This document shows positions 1 to 7,323 of a stretch of 11,435 bases of DNA, piece after piece (position 1 is the first letter of the stretch; each line of letters begins with the position of its first letter). Below the pieces are notes generated by a model that was not told the origin of the DNA, searched no databases, and was given only the letters and a program-made list of their open reading frames with translations. The stretch comes from Actinobacteria bacterium UBA3012 (lineage in GTDB: Bacteria; Actinomycetota; Actinomycetes; Nanopelagicales; Nanopelagicaceae): positions 32,720 to 44,154 of the forward strand of contig DDZI01000059.1 of the NCBI GenBank assembly GCA_002346305.1, in the 5' to 3' direction. The translations under genes were made by a program, and so were the position numbers.

Positions 1-420
1 TGGGCAATTGATGGCGATGGTTGTTTCCAAATGACTAATCAAGAGTTAGTTACTTGCGCACTAAATAACATTCCAATCAAAGTTGCGGTTATAAATAATG
101 AAAGTCTTGGAATGGTTCGCCAATGGCAGACTCTGTTCTACAACGAACGTTATTCAAATACTGATCTGCATTCAAAGCGAATTCCAGATTTCACAAAATT
201 AGCAGATGCAATGGGATGTATTGGATTACGTTGCGAACGTCCTGAAGATGTTGATAAGACAATTGAAAAAGCAATGTCAATTAATGATCAACCAGTTGTA
301 GTTGATTTCGGAGTTTTCAGAGATGCAATGGTTTGGCCGATGGTTGCCGCAGGAACATCCAATGACGAAATTATGGTTGCGCGCGAACTTGCGCCCGACT
401 GGGATTCGCAGGAACTCTGA
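1..420 (+). CDS. ilvB: Acetolactate synthase large subunit, C-terminal part (5' end outside window)
   Basis: This is the last 139 residues of the catalytic subunit of acetohydroxyacid synthase, which condenses two pyruvates to 2-acetolactate, or pyruvate with 2-oxobutyrate to 2-acetohydroxybutyrate. Family members run to about 570-620 residues, so some three quarters lie upstream. The frame is open from base 1 and begins inside the thiamine-diphosphate/Mg2+ motif: GDGCFQMTNQEL is readable at 13-48. The NNESLGMVRQWQ segment follows; its Trp is known in plant and bacterial enzymes as part of the herbicide-binding channel. The stop TGA (418-420) shares its A with the ilvN start codon, so the two subunits are translationally coupled. 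The 5' truncation is caused by the window edge; nothing suggests a broken gene. Confidence 0.95.
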   Translation, partial: WAIDGDGCFQMTNQELVTCALNNIPIKVAVINNESLGMVRQWQTLFYNERYSNTDLHSKRIPDFTKLADAMGCIGLRCERPEDVDKTIEKAMSINDQPVVVDFGVFRDAMVWPMVAAGTSNDEIMVARELAPDWDSQEL

Positions 421-911
421 TGAAACTCGGACGCACTTCACACACAATTTCTGTTCTAGTTGAAAACCGTTCTGGTGTTTTGGCTCGCGTATCAGCCCTC
501 TTCTCACGCCGCGGTTACAACATTGAAGGTTTGTCTGTTGGGCCAACTCAAGATCCAGAAATTTCGCGCATCACAATTGTTGTAAGCGTTGAAGGTCATG
601 CACTTGATCAAGTTATTCAGCAATTAGATAAATTAGTCAACGTAATTACAATTGAAGAGATGCATGAAAGCTCATCTGTTCAAATTGAACTCTTATTGAT
701 TAGAGTCTCATTAACTTCGGCCAACCAAGAACAGTTGCGAGCACTAGTTGCCCAACATGGGGCAAAAGTGGCGGAAATGGCCCCCGATTCAGCAATCATC
801 TCGCTTACTGATACCTCAGCCAAGATTGAAGCCCTCATAAACGACCTGAACCCGTTCGGAATCCTCGAATTAACGCAGTCCGGGCTAGTCGCGATGAGGC
901 GTACGATATAG
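420..911 (+). CDS. ilvN: Acetolactate synthase small (regulatory) subunit
   Basis: This 163-residue protein is the regulatory subunit of acetohydroxyacid synthase; it activates the large subunit and in the family confers valine feedback inhibition. An N-terminal ACT domain covers roughly residues 7-80, with the typical HTISVLVENRSGVLARVSAL strand-helix start and the NIEGLSVGPT segment. The C-terminal small-subunit domain (about 85-160) starts near SVQIELLLIRV. The length matches actinobacterial IlvN/IlvH proteins. The ATG overlaps the ilvB stop by 1 nt and is preceded by AGGA at 410-413, which supports this start. ilvC follows after 54 nt. Valine sensitivity is known for the family; nothing here tests it. 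Confidence 0.96.
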   Translation: MKLGRTSHTISVLVENRSGVLARVSALFSRRGYNIEGLSVGPTQDPEISRITIVVSVEGHALDQVIQQLDKLVNVITIEEMHESSSVQIELLLIRVSLTSANQEQLRALVAQHGAKVAEMAPDSAIISLTDTSAKIEALINDLNPFGILELTQSGLVAMRRTI

Positions 912-950
912 CCCAATTCATATAGGAAAACCCAGTCCAGATCCAACTAG

Positions 951-957
951 AAAGAGA
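951..957 (+). promoter_or_regulatory. Ribosome binding site of ilvC
   Basis: AAAGAGAG-type purine run ending 8 nt before the GTG at 966. The spacing favours this GTG over the in-frame ATG at 975, which would lie 17 nt away. Confidence 0.6.
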
Positions 958-965
958 GTGCTCCT

Positions 966-1994
966 GTGGCAACTATGTATCACGATGACGATGCCGACCT
1001 ATCCATCATTCAAGGACGAAAGGTTGCGGTAATTGGTTACGGCTCACAGGGCCATGCCCATGCACTTAGCTTGCGCGATAGTGGCGTAGATGTACGCGTT
1101 GGTCTAGCCGAGGGATCAAAATCTCGCGCGAAGGCAGAAGCAGAAGGATTGCGCGTTGTTACTGTCGCAGATGCGGTTAAAGAAGCAGATGTAATTATGT
1201 TGCTTGCACCAGATCATGTGCAGCGCCACATCTACAACGATTCAATTGCACCAAATCTAAAACCAGGATCTGCACTGTTCTTTGGTCATGGATTTAATAT
1301 TCGTTTTGGTTACATTAAACCTGGTGCTGATATTGATGTTTGCATGGTTGCACCAAAGGGTCCAGGACATTTAGTTCGCCGTGAATACTCAGCAGGTCGC
1401 GGAGTTCCAGTAATTGTTGCCGTCGAACAAGATGCAACTGGAAATGCTTGGCCACTAACACTTTCATATGGAAAAGCAATTGGTGGACTTCGTGCTGGTG
1501 GAATTCTTACTACCTTCACCGAAGAGTGTGAAACTGATTTATTTGGCGAGCAAGCAGTACTTTGTGGTGGAGCTTCTCAATTAGTTCAATACGGTTTTGA
1601 AGTTTTGATTGAGGCCGGATACCAACCAGAGGTTGCTTACTTCGAATGTCTGCATGAGTTGAAGTTAATTGTTGACCTTATGTACGAAGGCGGAATTGCT
1701 AAACAGCGTTGGTCAGTATCTGACACCGCTGAATACGGCGACTACGTTTCAGGACCACGCGTCCTTGACCCACATGTCAAAGAAAATATGAAGGCAGTTT
1801 TGAAAGATGTCCAAAATGGTTCATTCGCCGCAAGATTTATCGCAGATCAAGATGCGGGCGCACCTGAATTCAAGGCTCTTCGCGCTAAGGGTGAAGTTCA
1901 TCCAATCGAAGCAGTTGGACGTTCACTTCGCGCGATGATGTCATGGGTTAAATCCTCTGATGATTACCGTGAAGGTTCGGCTGCGCGTGGCTAA
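966..1994 (+). CDS. ilvC: Ketol-acid reductoisomerase, class I (short form)
   Basis: This enzyme isomerises and reduces 2-acetolactate or 2-acetohydroxybutyrate to the dihydroxy acids of valine/leucine and isoleucine synthesis, using Mg2+ and usually NADPH. The 342 residues match the short class I form. The nucleotide-binding GYGSQG is at residues 24-29 and the cofactor loop at about 46-54 reads GLAEGSKSR. The active-site segment GHGFNIRFG begins at 107. Expected metal ligands D191 and E195 (in DLFGEQ) and E227 and E231 (in FECLHELK) are all present. The GTG start has a well-spaced purine-rich RBS, and the MAxxxYHDDDADLS-like beginning resembles Streptomyces enzymes. The last 8 nt overlap the serA start. 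The loop has Ala48 where relatives usually carry Arg or Lys; the serines that usually contact the NADPH phosphate remain. Confidence 0.97.
   Translation: MATMYHDDDADLSIIQGRKVAVIGYGSQGHAHALSLRDSGVDVRVGLAEGSKSRAKAEAEGLRVVTVADAVKEADVIMLLAPDHVQRHIYNDSIAPNLKPGSALFFGHGFNIRFGYIKPGADIDVCMVAPKGPGHLVRREYSAGRGVPVIVAVEQDATGNAWPLTLSYGKAIGGLRAGGILTTFTEECETDLFGEQAVLCGGASQLVQYGFEVLIEAGYQPEVAYFECLHELKLIVDLMYEGGIAKQRWSVSDTAEYGDYVSGPRVLDPHVKENMKAVLKDVQNGSFAARFIADQDAGAPEFKALRAKGEVHPIEAVGRSLRAMMSWVKSSDDYREGSAARG
1971..1975 (+). promoter_or_regulatory. Ribosome binding site deciding the serA start
   Basis: GAAGG lies inside the 3' end of ilvC, 11 nt before the GTG at 1987. The upstream in-frame ATG at 1960 precedes it and so cannot use it. 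Confidence 0.45.
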
Positions 1995-3573
1995 ACCTGT
2001 TGTATTAATTGCAGAAGAGCTAAGTCCGGCAACTCTTGATGCACTCGGTCCTGATTTCGAGATTCGAAATTGTGACGGTGCAAATCGTGCAGAGTTGTTG
2101 CCAGCGCTGGCTGCTGGAGTAGATGCAGTGTTGATTCGCTCAGCGACAAAAATGGATGCTGAAGCGATCGCCGCTGCAAAAGGCCTAAAAGTTATTGCTC
2201 GCGCTGGAGTGGGATTAGACAACGTTGATGTTCCCGCTTCAACTGCTGCTGGCGTAATGGTGGTAAATGCACCAACTTCAAATATCGTCTCAGCAGCAGA
2301 ACTTGCAATTGCACTTTTGCTTGCTTCGGCCCGTCATATCTCGCCAGCACATGCCGCACTTCGTGTTGGTAAATGGGCGCGGTCGAAGTACACCGGAGCT
2401 GAATTATTTGAAAAGACATTGGGCATTGTGGGTTTTGGAAGAATTGGTCAATTAGTTGCACATCGCATGCAAGCTTTTGGTATGAATGTGATTGCTTATG
2501 ATCCTTATCTTCAACCTGCACGTGCTGCTCAATTGGATGTTCGTTTAGTTGATCTTGATACTTTGCTCGCAGAGGCTGATTTCATAACCATTCACCTTCC
2601 AAAGACCAAAGAGACTGCAAACTTGATCGGTGTGGAAGCACTAAAGAAAGTTAAACCAACTGTGCGCATTATTAATGCTGCACGTGGCGGAGTACTTGAT
2701 GAGGAAGCACTTTATGAGGCAATTAAATCAGGTCGTGTAGCTGGTGCTGGGTTAGATGTATTTTCTACTGAACCATGTGTTGATTCACCGTTGTTTCAAT
2801 TGGATCAAGTTGTCGCCACTCCGCATTTAGGTGCGTCAACTGATGAAGCCCAAGAGCGCGCTGGAATTGCAGTCGCAGTCTCAGTTCGTAAAGCACTTGC
2901 AGGAGAGTTAGTTCCTGACGCTGTAAATGTAAAGGGTGGCGCAATTGCTGAAGTGCTAAGACCTGCTCTTCCTTTAGTTGAAAAATTGGCACAAGTTCTA
3001 GTTGGAATCTCTGGCGAAACTCCAGTGTCTGTAGAAGTTTGCGTCTTTGGTGAAATTGCAGCAGAGGATTGCTCAGTCTTATCAACCAGTGCCTTACGCG
3101 GTGTCCTAAGTGGAACCGGCGTTAATGATGTTACTTACGTAAATGCGCCTGGACTAGCCAGTGATCGCGGCTTAACAGCCACTGTCACAACAAATACAGA
3201 TAGCCCAGACCATCGCAACATGGTTGAGGTTTGTGGTGCACTAGCAGATGGAAGCAGAGTTTCAATTAGCGGTACTTTGATGGGCATTCGCCGTGTTGAA
3301 AAGATTATCAAGATTGACAATTACGATCTTGATCTTGCAACCGCTGAAAACTTGTTGTTCTTGCGCTACACCGACCGACCAGGCGTAGTTGGTGCAGTCG
3401 GTAACGCACTTGGCGCTTTGAAAATCAACATCGCTGGAATGCAAGTTGCTCGTGATGAACGTGGTGGCGAAGCGTTGATGGTGCTCACAGTTGATTCAGC
3501 AATTCCTGCAGATTTGTTGGCAAAAGTTGCAAAAGAAACTGATGCCAAAGCTAGATTTGTGACATTGGTGTAG
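1987..3573 (+). CDS. serA: D-3-phosphoglycerate dehydrogenase, long form with ACT domain
   Basis: SerA oxidises 3-phosphoglycerate to 3-phosphohydroxypyruvate with NAD+, the committed step of serine synthesis. From the GTG at 1987 the protein has 528 residues, the length I recall for the mycobacterial enzyme, and starts (M)AKPVVLIAEEL, aligning with mycobacterial SLPVVLIADKL. An upstream ATG at 1960 would add nine residues read from ilvC sequence in another frame and is less likely. The Rossmann motif GFGRIG is at 149-154. Catalytic residues are R233 (in NAARGG), E262 (in TEP) and H280 (in TPHLGAS). After residue 319 comes the intervening ASB-type domain, then a C-terminal ACT domain (about 456-528, with DRPGVVGAVG), the known serine-inhibition site in relatives. 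The gene overlaps ilvC by 8 nt (GTGGCTAA), so serine synthesis is coupled to branched-chain synthesis here. Confidence 0.96.
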   Translation: MAKPVVLIAEELSPATLDALGPDFEIRNCDGANRAELLPALAAGVDAVLIRSATKMDAEAIAAAKGLKVIARAGVGLDNVDVPASTAAGVMVVNAPTSNIVSAAELAIALLLASARHISPAHAALRVGKWARSKYTGAELFEKTLGIVGFGRIGQLVAHRMQAFGMNVIAYDPYLQPARAAQLDVRLVDLDTLLAEADFITIHLPKTKETANLIGVEALKKVKPTVRIINAARGGVLDEEALYEAIKSGRVAGAGLDVFSTEPCVDSPLFQLDQVVATPHLGASTDEAQERAGIAVAVSVRKALAGELVPDAVNVKGGAIAEVLRPALPLVEKLAQVLVGISGETPVSVEVCVFGEIAAEDCSVLSTSALRGVLSGTGVNDVTYVNAPGLASDRGLTATVTTNTDSPDHRNMVEVCGALADGSRVSISGTLMGIRRVEKIIKIDNYDLDLATAENLLFLRYTDRPGVVGAVGNALGALKINIAGMQVARDERGGEALMVLTVDSAIPADLLAKVAKETDAKARFVTLV

Positions 3574-3578
3574 TTGCT

Positions 3579-4613
3579 ATGAAACAGATCAAATTAGGTG
3601 TCATAGGTGGCGACGGGATTGGTCCTGAGGTTGTTGCTGAGGGGTTAAAAGTCCTAGATAAAATCGGAACCCAAATTGGCGTTACATTTGAACGTCATAA
3701 TTTTGATCTTGGAGCAGGATTGTGGCATCGCACTGGTGAAGTTTTGCCAGAAAGCGTGATGTCAGATCTTGCGAAATGTGATGTGATTTTATTAGGCGCA
3801 ATTGGAGATCCATCTGTGCCTAGTGGAATTCTTGAACGTGGAATTTTGTTAAAAATTCGGTTTGCATTTGATCATTACATCAACTTGCGTCCTGCTCGCC
3901 TATACCCAAATGTTCAATCACCTCTTGCAACTAAAGATGAGATTGACTTTGTGGTCGTGCGTGAAGGAACTCAAGGACCTTATGTAGGAGCAGGTGGAGT
4001 TTTAGCAGAAGGTACTGCTCAGGAAATTGCTACTGAAGAGAGTCTTAATACTCGCCATGGTGTGGAGCGCACCATTCGTTATGCGTTTGAATTAGCTGGA
4101 ACTCGAAATCGCAAGAAATTAACTTTGGTTCACAAAAATAACGTTTTGGTTCGTGCTGGTTCATTATGGACTCGGACATTTAACGAAGTAGCGAAAGAAT
4201 ATCCCGGCATTTCAACTGATTACATCCATGTTGATGCCGCTTCAATGTTTTTTGTTTCGAACCCAGGCAGATTTGATGTTGTAGTCACTGACAACTTATT
4301 TGGCGATATCTTGACTGATATTGCAGCTGCCGTCTGTGGCGGAATTGGATTAGCAGCAAGTGGAAATATCAATCCAACTGGTGCATTTCCTTCAATGTTT
4401 GAGCCAGTTCATGGAACTGCTCCGGATATTGCAGGTAAAGGAATTGCAGATCCAACAGCCACGATTCTCTCAGTTGCAATGTTGTTAAATCATCTTGGAT
4501 ACGCAGAAGCAGGGGCAAAAGTAGAAGCAGCCGTAGCAGCAGATTTGAAATCTCGAAGCTCGGATCGATCTACTTCACAGATTGGTGATGCAATCACTGC
4601 AGCACTTGCCTGA
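3579..4613 (+). CDS. leuB: 3-isopropylmalate dehydrogenase
   Basis: LeuB oxidatively decarboxylates 3-isopropylmalate to 2-oxoisocaproate with NAD+ in leucine synthesis. In organisms using the citramalate route the same enzyme, or a paralogue, converts 3-methylmalate to 2-oxobutyrate. The 344 residues contain the family landmarks: GDGIGPEV at 11-18; substrate-binding R94, R104 and R128; Y135; K186 in VHKNN; acidic metal ligands D219, D243 and D247 (DNLFGDILTD); and the NAD loop EPVHGTAPDIAGKG at 275-288. The gene begins 5 nt after serA with no strong Shine-Dalgarno, suggesting coupling to serA translation. Tartrate dehydrogenase and isocitrate dehydrogenase are related folds, but the motifs and neighbours point to LeuB. 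Confidence 0.96.
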   Translation: MKQIKLGVIGGDGIGPEVVAEGLKVLDKIGTQIGVTFERHNFDLGAGLWHRTGEVLPESVMSDLAKCDVILLGAIGDPSVPSGILERGILLKIRFAFDHYINLRPARLYPNVQSPLATKDEIDFVVVREGTQGPYVGAGGVLAEGTAQEIATEESLNTRHGVERTIRYAFELAGTRNRKKLTLVHKNNVLVRAGSLWTRTFNEVAKEYPGISTDYIHVDAASMFFVSNPGRFDVVVTDNLFGDILTDIAAAVCGGIGLAASGNINPTGAFPSMFEPVHGTAPDIAGKGIADPTATILSVAMLLNHLGYAEAGAKVEAAVAADLKSRSSDRSTSQIGDAITAALA

Positions 4614-4624
4614 TAGTGATAAAA

Positions 4625-4633
4625 AAAGGAGAG
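4625..4633 (+). promoter_or_regulatory. Strong ribosome binding site of ilvE
   Basis: AAAGGAGAG, with its AGGAG core 5 nt before the ATG at 4637. It shows that the in-frame GTG at 4616, which lies upstream of this site, is not the start. Confidence 0.75.
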
Positions 4634-4636
4634 CTC

Positions 4637-5725
4637 ATGCAAATCACGATAAATCCAAACCCTAATCCGGTGGCCGATGCAGAACGTGTTGCGCGAGTGG
4701 CTCAACCTGGATTTGGAAAGTTCTTCACGGACAATATGTTTATTGCAGAATGGAGTGAAGAAAAAGGTTGGCATGACGCACGTTTAACAGCCTATGCGCC
4801 ACTTACTTTAGATCCAGCAACAATGGTTTTTCATTACGGTCAAGAGATATTTGAAGGCATGAAGGCATATCGCCAACCAGATGGTGCGATCTCTTTATTC
4901 CGCCCCGAGGCAAATGCAGAAAGATTTGCGCGCAGTGCTGCACGTATTGCATTACCTGAACTTCCAGTTAAAGATTTTGTTGCTGCAGTTGAAGCGTTAG
5001 TAAAAGCTGATGCTGGATGGGTTCCTAATAATCCAGGGGAGTCGCTCTACATTCGCCCATTTATGATTGCAAGTGAAGTTGGTTTAGGCGTTCGTCCATC
5101 AAGCAAAGCGACTTTTTTGATTATTGCCACACCAGCAGCTGCGTATTTCAATGCAGCAAAGCCAGTTTCGGTATGGATCTCTAATGAATATGTCCGTGCA
5201 TCAAAAGGTGGAACTGGCGAAGCAAAGTGCGGTGGAAATTACGCTGCCTCATTATTAGCTCAACGTGCAGCCGCAAAAGAGGGTTGCGATCAAGTTGTTT
5301 GGCTTGATGCAGTAGAACGCAAATGGATTGAAGAGATGGGCGGAATGAACCTTTTCTTTGTTAAAGGAAAAGGTAAAGATGCCCGCATAGTTACGCCATC
5401 ACTTACTGGCACTTTGCTTCCTGGAATTACTCGCGACTCCTTGTTAATTGTTGCAGATGACCTTGGCTATAAAGTAGAAGAAGCGATGATCAGTGTTGAG
5501 GATTGGCGATCAGGTGCAGCAAGTGGTGAGATCTCTGAAACTTTTGCTTGCGGAACTGCAGCTGTAATCACCGGTATTGGTGAAGCCAAGAGTGCAAATG
5601 GAAATTGGCAGATCGGCGATGGCCAACCTGGTCCAATAACTTTGGCATTGCGTGAGCGCTTATTAGGAATCCAACATGGTTCAGAAGCCGATACCCACGG
5701 TTGGATGAGCAAAGTAATCAAATGA
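4637..5725 (+). CDS. ilvE: Branched-chain amino acid aminotransferase
   Basis: This PLP enzyme of fold class IV transfers the amino group of glutamate to the 2-oxo acids of leucine, isoleucine and valine. The 362 residues fit the group II (BcaT) enzymes of actinobacteria. Visible landmarks are FHYGQEIFEGMKAYR at about 65-79, the PLP-binding K197 in GEAKCGGNYAAS, WLDAVERKWIEEMGGMN (substrate/PLP loop), the SLTGTLLPGITR segment, and the GTAAVITGIG phosphate-binding motif near the C-terminus. The ATG at 4637 has a strong RBS; the gap from leuB is 23 nt. The stop overlaps the start of the citramalate synthase gene in an ATGA arrangement (4 nt), so both are probably made from one mRNA. Confidence 0.97.
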   Translation: MQITINPNPNPVADAERVARVAQPGFGKFFTDNMFIAEWSEEKGWHDARLTAYAPLTLDPATMVFHYGQEIFEGMKAYRQPDGAISLFRPEANAERFARSAARIALPELPVKDFVAAVEALVKADAGWVPNNPGESLYIRPFMIASEVGLGVRPSSKATFLIIATPAAAYFNAAKPVSVWISNEYVRASKGGTGEAKCGGNYAASLLAQRAAAKEGCDQVVWLDAVERKWIEEMGGMNLFFVKGKGKDARIVTPSLTGTLLPGITRDSLLIVADDLGYKVEEAMISVEDWRSGAASGEISETFACGTAAVITGIGEAKSANGNWQIGDGQPGPITLALRERLLGIQHGSEADTHGWMSKVIK

Positions 5726-7314
5726 GCCCGACCTCAGACGCTTTTCATGTTTATGACACAACCTTGCGCGATGGCGCGCAACAAGAAGGTTTGAATCTTT
5801 CTGTCCAAGACAAGTTAACCATTGCCAAACACCTTGATGATTTGGGAGTCGGCTTTATCGAAGGTGGATGGCCTGGAGCGAATCCAAAAGATACTGAATT
5901 TTTTGCTCGTGTTGCTAAAGAGATCAAATTTAAAAATGCCCAATTTGTAGCTTTTGGTGCCACTCGCCGACCGCTTGTAAAAGCTGGAGATGATGCGCAA
6001 GTTACCGCACTGCTAGATTCGCAAGCACCAATTGTCACTCTCGTTGCGAAATCTCATGATGTCCATGTAGACCTGGCTCTAAAAACAGATCTTCAAGAAA
6101 ACTTAGCGATGATTCGCGACACAATTGCACATTTAAAAAATCATGGAAGACGCGTATTTCTAGACGCAGAACATTTCTTCGATGGTTATCGATCAAATAA
6201 GGCCTATGCATTAGAAGTTATCCAAACTGCGATGGCCGCAGGAGCAGAAGTTGTCGCTCTGTGCGATACAAATGGTGGAGCACTTCCTGATGAAATCAGT
6301 GAAATAGTTAATGAGATTATCGGTGTTACTTCAGCACGAATTGGTATTCATTGCCACAACGATGCTGGATGCGCAGTTGCAAACTCACTTGCAGCAGTAA
6401 ATGCCGGCGCAACCCACGTGCAAGGAACTTTAAATGGATATGGTGAGCGAACCGGAAATGCAGATTTAGTAACAATAATTGCAAATCTTGAGTTAAAGCT
6501 TGGTAAAAAAGTCTTGCCAGTCGGTTCACTAAAGGAAGCATTTAGAATTTCACACGCGGTCGCTGAGGTAACAAATATCGCACCTAGTACCCGTCAGCCA
6601 TATGTTGGTCTTTCCGCATTTGCACACAAGGCTGGCTTGCATGCAAGCGCGATTAAGGTAGATCCTGCGATGTATCAACACACAGATCCAGCAGAAGTTG
6701 GAAATGATATGCGGATGTTGGTTTCTGATATGGCTGGCCGTGCATCAATTGAATTAAAGAGCCAAGAACTTGGAATAGATATTGGTCCAGACCGTGAAGT
6801 TTTGGGTCGCGTTGTTGATCGCGTAAAAGATTTAGAGTCACAGGGTTATACCTTCGAGGCAGCAGATGCTTCATTTGAACTCTTATTGCGCGCAGAAATT
6901 TCTGGTGCAAAGTTACATTTCTTCATAGTTGATGAGTGGTCAACCACTGTAGATAAAAGTGCAAATGGTGTTGTTACTAGCCGAGCTTCAGTCAAGATAA
7001 CTGCACGCGGTAAAAGTTATGAGGCAACTGGCACTGGTAATGGACCGGTTAACGCCATCGATCGCGCACTTCGCACCGGCCTTGAGAGTATTTACCCAGA
7101 ACTTGCCGTTCTCGAATTAACTGATTACAAAGTCCGTATTTTGGAAGGTCGCCTTGGTACTGGGGCAGTAACTCGAGTCCTCGTACAAACAAGAGATGGC
7201 AAAGCGGAATGGACGACCTTGGGAGTTCATGAAAATGTTATTGCAGCCTCTGAAATGGCGTTAGAAGATGCAGTTACTTATGGCTTACTACGACAAGGGA
7301 TTAAACCCGAGTAA
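5722..7314 (+). CDS. cimA: (R)-citramalate synthase
   Basis: This enzyme condenses pyruvate with acetyl-CoA to (R)-citramalate, opening the threonine-independent route to 2-oxobutyrate and isoleucine. From the ATG at 5722 the protein has 530 residues. An N-terminal DRE-TIM barrel shows YDTTLRDGAQQEG at 11-23 (R16 and D17 expected catalytic/metal), CDTNGG at 181-186, metal-binding HCHND at 210-214 and GTLNGYGERTGN at 235-246. The C-terminal LeuA-type dimerisation/regulatory domain spans roughly 390-530. The long linker region and TTLRDGAQQEG favour the citramalate synthase branch over 2-isopropylmalate or homocitrate synthase, which share the fold. Neighbouring leuB and ilvE fit this route. 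The start overlaps the ilvE stop by 4 nt; the alternative TTG at 5701 lies inside ilvE and is unlikely. In related enzymes isoleucine is the feedback inhibitor. Confidence 0.92.
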   Translation: MSPTSDAFHVYDTTLRDGAQQEGLNLSVQDKLTIAKHLDDLGVGFIEGGWPGANPKDTEFFARVAKEIKFKNAQFVAFGATRRPLVKAGDDAQVTALLDSQAPIVTLVAKSHDVHVDLALKTDLQENLAMIRDTIAHLKNHGRRVFLDAEHFFDGYRSNKAYALEVIQTAMAAGAEVVALCDTNGGALPDEISEIVNEIIGVTSARIGIHCHNDAGCAVANSLAAVNAGATHVQGTLNGYGERTGNADLVTIIANLELKLGKKVLPVGSLKEAFRISHAVAEVTNIAPSTRQPYVGLSAFAHKAGLHASAIKVDPAMYQHTDPAEVGNDMRMLVSDMAGRASIELKSQELGIDIGPDREVLGRVVDRVKDLESQGYTFEAADASFELLLRAEISGAKLHFFIVDEWSTTVDKSANGVVTSRASVKITARGKSYEATGTGNGPVNAIDRALRTGLESIYPELAVLELTDYKVRILEGRLGTGAVTRVLVQTRDGKAEWTTLGVHENVIAASEMALEDAVTYGLLRQGIKPE

Positions 7315-7323
7315 CCTTTACAT

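Noticed and set aside
602..613. 12-bp palindrome ACTTGATCAAGT in ilvN
   Set aside because: It is short, has no loop for an RNA hairpin, lies in ordinary ACT-domain coding sequence, and is of a length expected by chance.
921..926. TATAGG before ilvC considered as a -10 box of an internal promoter
   Set aside because: No -35-like sequence lies 16-19 nt upstream, so the evidence is too weak to list.
2192..2521. Minus-strand Gln/Leu-rich open frame within serA
   Set aside because: The Q/L-rich composition is the reverse reading of GCA/TTG/CAA-rich coding sequence; SerA motifs on the plus strand are continuous here.
4616..4636. Longer ilvE start at GTG 4616
   Set aside because: The strong AGGAG lies downstream of it and is well spaced for the ATG at 4637; the added MIKKGEL is the RBS read as codons.
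5701..5721. Longer cimA start at TTG 5701
   Set aside because: It lies inside the ilvE reading region with no RBS, and homologues start close to the YDTTLRDG motif; the ATGA overlap start at 5722 is typical.
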